From NCBI GenBank assembly GCA_031772625.1, contig CM062818.1:1282768277-1282832276 (forward strand): 64,000 nucleotides of DNA, in the 5' to 3' direction. The notes below the pieces were generated by a model, which saw nothing but the letters and a program-made list of their open reading frames with translations, made no database searches and was not told where the DNA came from. Source of the DNA: Pinus tabuliformis. Lineage: Eukaryota; Streptophyta; Pinopsida; Pinales; Pinaceae. Both the position numbers and the translations under genes were made by a program. This document shows positions 1 through 9,404 of this stretch, one piece after another (the stretch's first letter is position 1; the number at the start of each line of letters is the position of its first letter).

Positions 1-3000
1 GAATAAATCCAAGTATTTGTTGGTTACAGAGATCCTCAATACCCATTGGTTGTTTCTGAAGCTACAGCACGTGGACTCGAGGGAGGCATTTTGTCTCTTC
101 AATGTCTATGTCCCAGTAAATGCAGGGGAGAAAAGGGCCTGTTGGGACTCCATCAGGCAACTGTCGGAATCAGAGAATTTGGAAAACATCATAGTTGCTG
201 GAGATCTAAATCTCACCTTGCATGCGGAGGAAAAGCGAGGAGGCAGTATCATAAGGGATCCAACAAGGGAGTGGGTGGAGGATCTCATGCAGGACTGGGA
301 TCTGCTCGACATCTCTCCTTCCAATGGTAAGTACACCTGGTCTAACAAAAGAATAGGCCCTGACCACATTGCTGCAAGACTTGATAGATTTCTGGTGCAG
401 AGTTCCTTTCTTTTGCTTGGTCTCGAGTCCAGAATGCACATCCTCCCTTGCAACGTTTCAGATCACAAGCCTATTAAGCTTGAGATACTGGATCATAATG
501 ATCTTGGCCCTATTCCTTTCAGATTCAGTCCACTTTGGGTCAAGAATCCTGAGTTTCTGAACTTGGTTCAAGATTGTTGGAAAATGTCGGTGAAGGGCTC
601 CCCCTTCTACATCTGGGAGGAAAAGCTTAGAAGACTAAAAGTTGTCCTAAAATCATGGGCCAAATCCCTCCCCAACCCTGCAATAGAGAGAAAATTGGCC
701 CAAGACAGACTCGATCAGCATCATGCCCAAAATGAAGATGCAGAAATCACTAGAGATGTATTAGATAAGGAGGCCGATCTTCAACAAAATTTCCATAAAG
801 CTTGCCTCTCGGAGGAAGAATATTGGAGACAAAAGTCTCGGAGTCTATGGCTTAAAGCGGGAGACAGAAATTCCGCCTTCTTCCACAAACAAGCCCAAGC
901 TAGAAAGAGCTTCAACTCTATTGCAGAAATTAAGGAAGGGAACTCTATCCACAAGGATTTCGGGAGCATCAAGAAAGCAGCTTTCACTCACTTTAAAAAA
1001 CTTTATAGTGAAGAAGGAGTGACGGACCCAAACTCCAAATTCTTGGGGGCGGTCCCTACTAAGATCTCCCCCACAATGAATCAACATCTTGAAGCAAAGA
1101 TCACTATAAAAGAAATAAAGGATGCTCTCTTCGACATGGAGCCCGACAAAGCCCCAGGCCCGGATGGCTTCACCGCAAGATTCCTCCAATCCTGTTGGCA
1201 GATTGTGGAAAAAGACCTCTACAAAATGATCTTGAAATCTCAAAATTGCCAGAAAATAGGGGGCAACACCAATTCTGCCTTCCTTGCCCTCATCCCCAAG
1301 GAAAAGGGCGCTAAGGCTTTCAATAGGTTCCGTCCCATCTCTCTTTGCAACATTGGATATAAATTAATCACAAAGGTGATCGCCAATAGGCTAAAAGGTA
1401 TCCTCCCAGCCATCATTCCGGAGAATCAAGGCGGGTTTGTTCAAGGGAGACAGATTGCGGACAACTTCATCCTAGTTCAAGAGGCGATTCATTCAAGCCT
1501 ACAACGCAAAGAGAAAGGTATGGTAATCAAACTAGACTTGGCAAATGCTTTTGATCGAGTCAGACTTAGTTTTCTTTGGGAAGTCATGCAAAAATTTGGC
1601 TTTGGAATGAATTTTATCAATTGGATTCGAGCTTGTATTGCCGATCCTTGGATCGCTCCCTTGGTGAACGGGAGAGCAACAGACTTTTTCAAAGCATCAA
1701 GAGGACTCAGGCAGGGTTGTCCCCTTTCCCCGCTTCTTTTTGTCCTCCATGTTTCTGTCCTGAGCTTCTATTTAGATCAGAAGCTGGTTGATCAAGAGAT
1801 CCTGGGGCTCAACATTGCCAGAGGGGTTAAAAATGTAAACCATGCTCTATTTGCCGATGATACTCTCCTGCTAGGGGCTGCCTCCGCCCGATCCGCCTTA
1901 AGGTTCAAGGAAGTACTGGATGAATATTGTGAAGCTACAGGCAGCATTTTAAACAAAGGGAAATGCAATGTTTTCTGTTGGAATATCTCTGCCAACACCC
2001 TCACTGCCATCTCTAGAACTTTAGGCTTCTCTGCCTCCCTCAATTGGACTTCCTTTATCTATCTGGGCCTTCCTATCTTCCGCAAACTTGCCTACAGCAA
2101 AGACTGGTTCCCTCTGCTAGACAAATTCAAGGCAAAAATTCAAGCTTGGGGATTCACTTGGCTAAATCTTGCCGGCAAAACAGTTCTCATCAAATCCGTA
2201 CTCAGTAGTCTACCCATCTTCCAATTCTCTGTTATCCTAGCTCCAACTGGCATCATCAGGAAAATGGAAGCCTTCATCCGCAAATTCTTTTGGAAAGGTG
2301 GCAATCACAATGAAAGAAGAATCCCATTGGTAAGCTGGGATAAAATCTGTAAGCCCTTGAATGAAGGAGGTCTGAACTTTAAGGATCTCAGTCTTCAAAA
2401 CACAGCCATGGGAGCCAAGATTTTTTGGAAAATCATTGGTCCTCATCCAGGCTGGGCGCAAAGAGCATTATGGAAGAAGTATTTTACTGGGGCGCGGAAA
2501 AGATGCTTGGACAATTCCCTGCCCACCACCGGATCGCAATTGTTAAAACTCTGTCACAAAGCAATTCCTCTAATTAAAAACAACACGTTTTGGATACCCG
2601 ACAATGGAAAAGAAATCAGTCTCTGGGATGATGGTATCATGATGTACCCTCCCCTGTCGAGCAACGGCTCCCTTCAAGAGCTGCGTTCGTGGTTGGATGG
2701 CGCTGGGCTCTTTACACTTTGGGACATCTCGACATGGACAGGCAACACTTGGCTGCGTTGGAACCTGCCGCCCGTGCCAACTGAGTTGACCAATGATCGG
2801 GACACTCTGCTCACGCTGTTGAATGGGAAGGCACCTCTGCGTGCAGGGAAGAAGGATGCCCGTGGCTGGGGAGCTAAGCCTGGAACATATACAGTAGCGC
2901 AGGGGTATAAATCATTGCAGGAGCGTCCACATGTTCCACCAGATCCTGCTGTGTGGAAGGGTCTATGGAGTTACAAGACCATGCCAAAGGTGGACTTTTT

Positions 3001-4253
3001 CTGTTGGCTGTTATGCCACAAAGGAATTCTTACTGAGGACAGGTTAAAGAAGAAAGGATTCCATGGACCCTCACGATGCCAATTGTGTTGTGACAGTGAA
3101 GAGAATGCCCACCATTTAATGTTGGAATGCAAATACTCAGTAGAAATCTGGCAGAATCTCTTGAGCCACTGGAAAAGAGTGTTCATCTTGCCAATTTCTA
3201 TCTCTGATTTATTTGCAACCTGGCGAAATTTTTATCCAGAAACACTTCCAAAAAATGAAAGCTTTAAGGCTGCTTGGCTCTCCTTGCCAAAATTTATCTG
3301 CTGGCAAATTTGGCTTGAGAGAAATAGAAGAGTTTTCAGAGATGAAGGGAAAAATCCGAAATTCATCATAATCAAGATAAAAAGTCAATGGAAAGAAAGT
3401 CTGGGTGAGCATTTGTCGGATTCGAACCTAAGTCAGCAGGACTTAGATTGGGGCACTTCGTTGGATCTCCATTTCTCTCGAGAAATAAGACATCACAAGG
3501 AAAAAAAAGAATGGCAATTCAGAGGGAAGGAGAATGAACTATCAGAATGGCTCACCAGGCAATCTAGGCATACCTTGTTCTTTGATGGGGCAGCGAAAGG
3601 AAACCCCAGTATGGCAGGGGCAGGAGGAGTTATAAAGAACAAGGAAGGCAGAATTGTGACTAACTTTGCTTGGGGAATAGGGTACTCCACAAGTATCCAA
3701 GCTGAAGCCTTGGCACTTCTTCAAGGTCTCAAGCAAGTCAAGGCCCTTGGTTTAACAAAGGTAAATGTTATCGGAGATTCTCAGTCCATTATTAAAGTCA
3801 TAGTGGAGAATTCTCCTCCTGCTGATCTTAGATTAGCTAGAGTGGTGTCAAGAATCAGACTTTTGGTGAAATCTCTTCAGTCTGTTAATTTCTTTCATGT
3901 ATTGAGGGAGAACAATAAGGATGTTGACTCGGAAGCCAACAGAGCGGTGCCTCTTGCAGCTGGCTCTCTCTTGAGAGATGGGGTCAAGGAGTGGGACTCC
4001 ATTCCATAATCTTGTTCTCATGTTTTACTGCATTATACTAAATCAGTTTGTTTGTGTCCATAAGATAGGGAAAATAATAGAAATAGATTCTCTAGTTCCG
4101 AGTAAGAAACATTGGCACCCAAATCTTGGGGCCTTTGATCATCTGGTGGAAGAAAGTTCATGGGCTTGGCCTTAATTATTATAATCGATAAAGGCATTTT
4201 AGCCACAATTCTAATATAAACCCATACTCGTTCTTGTTAAAAAAAAAAAAAAA
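1..4253 (+). mobile_element. LINE retrotransposon, 3' portion
   Basis: The element enters from the left edge of the window. After the ORF2 stop at 4007-4009 there is a 3' UTR of about 230 bases, ending in a run of fifteen A residues at 4239-4253. The pure poly(A) end and the lack of a terminal repeat are as expected for target-primed reverse transcription. The target-site duplication cannot be tested because the 5' end is not in the window. Confidence 0.9.
2..4009 (+). CDS. LINE (L1-type) ORF2 protein, 5' end outside window
   Basis: This is the polyprotein of a plant L1-type non-LTR retrotransposon, which nicks target DNA and reverse-transcribes its own RNA there. The frame is already open at base 2, so the start lies upstream; about 1335 codons are visible without a break. 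Residues here are counted from base 17. The C-terminal part of an apurinic-like endonuclease is seen as GDLN (62-65), EKRGG and the SDHKP motif near residue 150. The reverse transcriptase follows, with RPISLCN, the LDLANAFDRV block and the catalytic FADD box at 612-615. A zf-RVT region with Cys/His residues (CQLCC...AHH...C) lies near 1021-1038. A C-terminal RNase H begins with FFDG (1188-1191) and keeps the later E and GDS residues. The order is typical of plant L1 elements. The unbroken frame suggests a young copy, although the 5' end cannot be judged. Confidence 0.95.
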   Translation, partial: NKSKYLLVTEILNTHWLFLKLQHVDSREAFCLFNVYVPVNAGEKRACWDSIRQLSESENLENIIVAGDLNLTLHAEEKRGGSIIRDPTREWVEDLMQDWDLLDISPSNGKYTWSNKRIGPDHIAARLDRFLVQSSFLLLGLESRMHILPCNVSDHKPIKLEILDHNDLGPIPFRFSPLWVKNPEFLNLVQDCWKMSVKGSPFYIWEEKLRRLKVVLKSWAKSLPNPAIERKLAQDRLDQHHAQNEDAEITRDVLDKEADLQQNFHKACLSEEEYWRQKSRSLWLKAGDRNSAFFHKQAQARKSFNSIAEIKEGNSIHKDFGSIKKAAFTHFKKLYSEEGVTDPNSKFLGAVPTKISPTMNQHLEAKITIKEIKDALFDMEPDKAPGPDGFTARFLQSCWQIVEKDLYKMILKSQNCQKIGGNTNSAFLALIPKEKGAKAFNRFRPISLCNIGYKLITKVIANRLKGILPAIIPENQGGFVQGRQIADNFILVQEAIHSSLQRKEKGMVIKLDLANAFDRVRLSFLWEVMQKFGFGMNFINWIRACIADPWIAPLVNGRATDFFKASRGLRQGCPLSPLLFVLHVSVLSFYLDQKLVDQEILGLNIARGVKNVNHALFADDTLLLGAASARSALRFKEVLDEYCEATGSILNKGKCNVFCWNISANTLTAISRTLGFSASLNWTSFIYLGLPIFRKLAYSKDWFPLLDKFKAKIQAWGFTWLNLAGKTVLIKSVLSSLPIFQFSVILAPTGIIRKMEAFIRKFFWKGGNHNERRIPLVSWDKICKPLNEGGLNFKDLSLQNTAMGAKIFWKIIGPHPGWAQRALWKKYFTGARKRCLDNSLPTTGSQLLKLCHKAIPLIKNNTFWIPDNGKEISLWDDGIMMYPPLSSNGSLQELRSWLDGAGLFTLWDISTWTGNTWLRWNLPPVPTELTNDRDTLLTLLNGKAPLRAGKKDARGWGAKPGTYTVAQGYKSLQERPHVPPDPAVWKGLWSYKTMPKVDFFCWLLCHKGILTEDRLKKKGFHGPSRCQLCCDSEENAHHLMLECKYSVEIWQNLLSHWKRVFILPISISDLFATWRNFYPETLPKNESFKAAWLSLPKFICWQIWLERNRRVFRDEGKNPKFIIIKIKSQWKESLGEHLSDSNLSQQDLDWGTSLDLHFSREIRHHKEKKEWQFRGKENELSEWLTRQSRHTLFFDGAAKGNPSMAGAGGVIKNKEGRIVTNFAWGIGYSTSIQAEALALLQGLKQVKALGLTKVNVIGDSQSIIKVIVENSPPADLRLARVVSRIRLLVKSLQSVNFFHVLRENNKDVDSEANRAVPLAAGSLLRDGVKEWDSIP

Positions 4254-5513
4254 CAAATCATTCTAATTAAATAATGAAAAATGAAAAAATAAATATTAAT
4301 AAAAGGAAAATTTTCAAAAAAATATGAAATTTAATATGGTTATATGTAGTGTTGTTACTTAGTACTTGTTTTTAATGTAAAAAATAATTAATAGCTGCTT
4401 TAGATTAACTTAAATGTTTATAGAGTTAAAAACCTCCAAAAACATGTATATATAAAGTATGTTATATAGTAATCATAAACCTCAATTTAAGATTACATAA
4501 AATATAATATTTATATCTTTTAAAATTAAATTATTGTTATTATTATGTAAAAATTGTATTAAAAATTATAAATATATAAATTTTCAAATACAATATCAAT
4601 ATTTTTCATACAGAAAACATAAAAAATAAATAAATTAAAAATTATCTAAATAAATTATATTTAAAAAGAAATTTAAATGGTTTATGCAAATAAATTAATT
4701 TAAATAAATAGTGTAACCTAAAAATATGTTGTTATTTATTTTGTTATAAATTCACTCTCCAATTATTAATTAAAAAAAATAAAAACTGTCCAATTAAAAA
4801 TAATATAACATAATATATGAATAATTATATTTGTTGTCTTGTATATTTTTATTAGTAAAAATAAATATTAAAATAGATTTGATAGGTGTACTCTTTCTTA
4901 AATGTTATGACACTTGGTTTGGTACAGTGACAAATCATTTTTATAAATATTTAGATTTGACATGTTTATTAAATGTTATGGCACTTGGTTGCATGCAATA
5001 TTTTTTTGACTTTTTGTATTTTAAATATTTTTTTTTTTTGTAAAGAATCAATTTTAAACACCATGAAATTAATCAATTCTTGTAAATGAACCAATCAAAA
5101 AATAGAATTTCAAATTTCAAAAATTTCAAAATTTATTTTTGATTTTCAAAATATTTAGTTTAATATTTAGAACTTTCAAAACTAATTGAAAATCAAGCCT
5201 TTTTGACTAAAAACAAAAACAATATAAAAATACTATGTAACTATCAATATAAATATATTAATTAATGATGAAAAATAAAATAGAAAATTATAATTAATTA
5301 AAAATATATTTTTTAATAAAATATATAAAATAAACAAAACATTTTATTGCCATTTAGTATTTTCATATATATATAATATAATATTTAATAAAATAAAATA
5401 AATCTAAATTATAATTTAAATATATAAATATATATGTGGTTTATGGGCTCGCACCCTCACCTACACAGGGATTTGTCAATTCTTATTTCATTACCAGGCA
5501 CTGAGTTTGTACT
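4254..5513. other. AT-rich spacer without genes
   Basis: This stretch is extremely AT-rich, with many short A and T runs and TA-rich words. I see no coding pattern, terminal repeats or tRNA-like boxes. The short frames here are what AT-rich DNA gives by chance. It may be very old decayed repeat DNA. Confidence 0.7.
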
Positions 5514-6179
5514 GTGATGGCAAGTGCAGTGAAGGCTAGGGGCCGAGGTAGGAGGTCTCGGGCGGCTGTGCAAGAGAATGAGTCTAGTTCCTCATGCGGG
5601 AGACATGGCAGGAAACTTGTCGCCGACCTCATTAATGAAGCAACCAATGCATACCAAGAGGGGACCAGTGAAGGGATTAGAAGTTTGATTGAGGAATGGA
5701 AAGTTGACCTGAACCGTTAGGGGAGTGCAACAGAGATAGAGATGGAAGATTGGCGCATGCTAGTGCCAGATCCTGGGCATACTCAAGGGCGGGTGACATA
5801 CTTTAAACAGACCCTGTACCTGTATTGGATTATGAAGAGCCTCTTGGGCAAGGCCTTGGAGCAAAATTCAGTGAGCATGGCGAAAACAGTGCAGGACTTT
5901 CCCAATTACAAACATGATTTCCATAAGTTGCAATTTCAAATGCAAAAGCAGGAAGGATGCCTCAGCCGCATTGAGAAACACCTCCAGTCGATTCTACCTC
6001 TGTTGAGCACGATGATTAGAATGTTAACTGGTTTTTATTTTCAATTAGTACATATGCAGATAACTTTTACTTTTCAGTTTAAATTCATATATGTTTATAG
6101 ACAAATAGAGTATGGACAAGGACATGATATAAAAATTTATATAGCTTGGGTAGAAAGACTGATTACTTTTTGTTACTAG
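5514..6179 (+). pseudogene. Unrecognised reading frame with one internal stop
   Basis: One frame is open from the ATG at 5514 to 6179 except for a single TAG at 5718-5720, giving about 220 codons. The first part is basic (RGRGRRSR) and then serine-rich, followed by an acidic helix-like stretch. The second part has amphipathic helix character around 'DFHKLQFQMQKQEG'. Base composition here is clearly less AT-rich than on either side, which makes it stand out as former coding DNA. I do not recognise a domain. The frame ends only seven bases before the left LTR of the next element, so the insertion may have removed its 3' part; nothing resembling a continuation is seen after 19203. A captured gene fragment or a transposon relic is equally possible. 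Confidence 0.35.
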
Positions 6180-6186
6180 ACGACTT

Positions 6187-6821
6187 TGTTGTCACTCACT
6201 GCTTCATAAGGTTATCAGTTGCCCAAAGTACAGAAAAGAAGTGAATTTTGAAGCCATTTCCCAAGCCACAGAAGCTCTCAAGGTCGAATTGGACCCTCTC
6301 CACTGCATAGTGCTCGTGATAAGCTTTCCAACGATATATAGAAGTCCAAAAATGGACTTCTAGATAAGAAGTTAGATCAGTTTGAAGATGGGGGTTATGT
6401 TGCCTTGAAATGAAAGAGGAGCACATTGGAGGGCCCCGGGCATAGCAAATCCCGCATTCCTGAGATATCGCAGTCCCACAGTCCCGCAATCCCGCGTCCC
6501 GCAGTACCGTGATCCTGCAGTATTGCGTTCTCGTAGTCCTGTAGTAGCGCAGCCCCACGATCCCACAGTCCCGCAATCCTGCAGTCCTCCAGTCCCGCAA
6601 TTCTATAGTCTCGCAATCCCACAGTCCTACGTTGGGCCATCCTTAAGGAATTGCGGGGGGAGAAACACGCCAATAGTGCAAATCACCAATAATTAGGGCC
6701 ATCAGTGTTAAATCATCGGGGAAAGCGGAAATCATTTAACAAAGGGAACACATGCAAAAACAGGAACGGGTGGCCCCCTTTCTCTCTCCTGCACATGGCA
6801 GTACGGTTATGACATGAAAAC
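6187..6821 (+). repeat. Left (5') LTR of outer element, first part
   Basis: This segment matches 16633 to about 17247 in the same orientation, starting with TGTTGTCACTCACT. It contains the GC-rich minisatellite. The match is interrupted at 6821 by the inner element and resumes at 12838. Confidence 0.85.
6453..6632. repeat. Minisatellite of ~9-10 bp units (CAGTCCCGCAAT-like)
   Basis: About eighteen degenerate units built on (C)AGTCCCGC / CAATCCCGC follow one another. They lie in the U3 part of the left LTR, and a differently arranged array sits at the same place in the right LTR. Apparent reading frames on the - strand here (repeats of GLRDCG) are only translations of the array. Confidence 0.85.
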
Positions 6822-8510
6822 TGATCCAGGTCCGGGTGTGACGAATGACCCTTCCAAGACCTTTTACTTTCATGATATGTTAAATTGCATTATTTAAAAG
6901 AAACATAAATGAATACATGTGCATGCTGTGAAGAAGAGGAACATGACAATCATCAACAACATAAAAACATAAGCCGTTGATAATGGAGTTCATCCAGGAG
7001 GGACTACGTCTCCGGGCCCGGTGTCAAGATGGTGTAGGTCGCTGTATTAAGTGTTGTCAATAGTGATGATGTATACAATAGGTGATGTTGCTATCATACA
7101 AGGAAAATGCCCTCAGGCAGGAGTGGCTCCAAGAGATGTTCTGCTATAGGAACTCTCAGTTAAAAGGACTCCTATCAGTATGACACAAACTCATGCATGA
7201 TGAGCATCTCGCCAACATGGCATAAAAGGGATCTCAGTGCAAACATACATGGCGACAACATGAGTATCCCATCAACATAACGACAAAGGGATCTCAAACA
7301 AAACATGACGAATCATGACAACAAGTACATCACAAAGATGATTCCGTATCACATCAAGCAGGAATCATGAAGCAAGTATGAAAACAATATCTCACATCAA
7401 ACAGGGATTTGTGCAGCACAATGCATAGCAAAAGAAGTGCATGAACACACTGCATATACCTCACATCCAAGGGTCATCTGAAGAAGCGGATGTCAAACTG
7501 CTGAAGTTGTTCGTGCCATCAATCGCATGGAAATGGTTGCTCACACATGAATGCTGACACCTGCATTCCACTTAGAAAAGTGGCTGAAGAATAGAATGAG
7601 CAAATGAGAAATCTGAATGCACCATCAGATTTGTGGTGTCGAATAGTGCAAAATCGACTGTCCAATTTTTGAATTATGAGAAAGTGAGAATCTGGGCTCA
7701 AGGAATCTTTTAGATTCCCCCTAAATTCCTCAAAGATTCCCTCCTCTGAGTCCTCTGAAAATCTGCTGCTCAAATCAAAATTCCGACTGTGCCATTAGGT
7801 TCCTTGTGGAATTCTGAGAAAAATGAGTGTGAATTTGGTTGTATTCTGACTGGTGAATTTCAGCGTCCAAAGAATCTGGAAGATTCCCTCAAGATTCCCT
7901 CCACTGGGAATATGCAAATCTGCTGCTCAAAAGGCGAATCTAACCTCGCCATGGCATTCCCTACAAAAATCTGTGAAAATTGACTGTAAACTTGGTTACA
8001 TTTTGATAAAAAGAATTTTTACCTCCCTGGAGAATCTTTGGGCATCAAGGAATATTCTACCTCGAACTGCATGTCAAGGTTCTGTCTCCTCTGCCTAGAA
8101 ATCCGTGCCCACTCCTGGTTCCTCCATTTGCCTCCTGTGCATTGAGAAAACTGGATTTATATAAATTTGTTGGGCGAACTTATCAATAAGTCAGTATGGC
8201 ACAATGGTAAAGTTGGCATTTGGTTGAGGAGGGGTTGGGGGATCAATTCCCGCCCCTCCCTATTTTTATTACATTATTGTTTCAACCACAAATCCCGCAG
8301 TTTAAACTTGGCGCGTTCACCGTTTTGTTGGTGTGTTGTGTTTTGGGTGCGCGCATTAAATGGGTTTACCATTATTTGGTTTGTCATATTACATGATTGG
8401 TTGGGCCGGCCACGTGGGGGGTTCGATTCTCATCGGCCCAAATATATGGTAACACATATATATATAGAATGGTTGTTGTGAGGGTGGCGGGGTTGGTGGC
8501 CCGCCACCCA

Positions 8511-8542
<32 letters not shown>

Positions 8543-8891
8543 ATTTTTTAAAATGGGCCTTTTTAAAATATTCAGATTTTAGGCCGAAGGAGACAAATTA
8601 ACCGGGCCACAAATTTGCCCGAAATCTGGCCCAGTTTGGCCAGAATCGGTGGCCGGGTTCTGTCCAAATTGTGGCCTCCTTAAGCCTGCCCATTCAGCAA
8701 AAAGTCAACCGAACTTTGATTGCTTCTCACTCTCACATATGGAATTGGTTTGACAAACCGTTCACACTGGCACAATCAGGACGACAAGATCTATGCTCTG
8801 GTCCTAGCTCGAAAACATTCTAATTACTTTGATTTGCAAGCTTCCATCAACCCTCTTTGTCCTGTGTGTGTCTCTGGAGCCACCTGGATCA
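6822..8891 (-). repeat. 3' LTR of the G-patch element
   Basis: It aligns along its length with 10755-12837. A TATATAAA sequence at about 8157-8164 on the - strand is a possible promoter box. The LTR also holds an (AT)n microsatellite near 8510-8536 and tRNA-like sequences listed separately. Copy-to-copy differences are frequent enough that the insertion is not very recent. Confidence 0.9.
8185..8447 (+). other. tRNA-like (SINE-like) sequences inside LTR
   Basis: Two stretches look tRNA-derived. The first (8190-8262) has an A-box-like TGGCACAATGG and a B-box-like GGATCAATTCC with a GC-rich stem around it. The second (about 8395-8447) has a good B box, GGTTCGATTC, ahead of TCGGCCC. The same pair is in the other LTR, so it was part of the LTR before this insertion. 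It runs opposite to the transcription of the element. A full cloverleaf is not evident, and a decayed SINE is the most likely reading. Confidence 0.35.
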
Positions 8892-8903
8892 ATCCTCCCC
8901 ATT
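8892..8903 (-). other. Polypurine tract of the G-patch element
   Basis: Read on the - strand, the bases next to the 3' LTR are AATGGGGAGGAT followed directly by the LTR start TGATCC. This is where second-strand priming occurs, and its position confirms the - orientation. Confidence 0.7.
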
Positions 8904-9226
8904 AAGGAGCTTTTGGTCCTCCAAAAGCATGAAAAATAATCTGCAACTTCTTTGTACCTTGTCTACATCACAAGCATCCTGAAAGGCCTCGCTTCCATCT
9001 CCTTCACCATTGTTCTTCGGAGCCTTAAGCGATGAGCCGACACCTACTACTTCTGCAACCTGTAGTACATTGTTTTCGCAAATTACATGCTTGACTGTCA
9101 TGACCAACTAATGACCCAAGCGTCCCACACTTGCCACAAGTTTATACTCAGTGGTCAAGTTTACAACAAGATGGACGCAATACCCCAGCTACGAAAACAA
9201 GGCCAACCTATTATCGTTGCTTCAAC

Positions 9227-9404
9227 AAGTGATGGAAAACACGTCATCACTGCAACACATGATTTACAATAATAAGGCAAAACACTATTTTTTTCTCTAA
9301 CAAGTGATGGAAACACGACATCACTTTCACAGTTTATCATGCAACACAAAACAAGACCAGGCATCATTGTTGCTTAACAAGTGATGGAAAACACATCATC
9401 ACTT
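9227..9404. repeat. Three spaced hairpins AAGTGATG...CATCACTT
   Basis: Three copies of AAGTGATGG(A)AAACAC..CATCACT lie at 9227-9251, 9302-9326 and 9379-9404, spaced about 75 bases apart. Each is an inverted repeat with an 8-base stem and a ~10-base loop. They lie directly after the stop codon of the G-patch ORF in transcript orientation, so they would form a row of stem-loops in the 3' UTR. Function is unknown. Confidence 0.7.

Noticed and set aside
6453..6632. Possible CRISPR-like array
   Set aside because: The units are 9-10 bp, directly adjacent and degenerate, without unique spacers; it is a plant minisatellite.
6196..6673. - strand ORFs with GLRDCG repeats (also 16735-17127)
   Set aside because: They are translations of the LTR minisatellite; the arrays differ between LTRs with no frame conservation.
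8889..9107. 72-codon - strand ORF downstream of the G-patch gene
   Set aside because: It lies in the 3' UTR and runs over the LTR boundary, with no motif.
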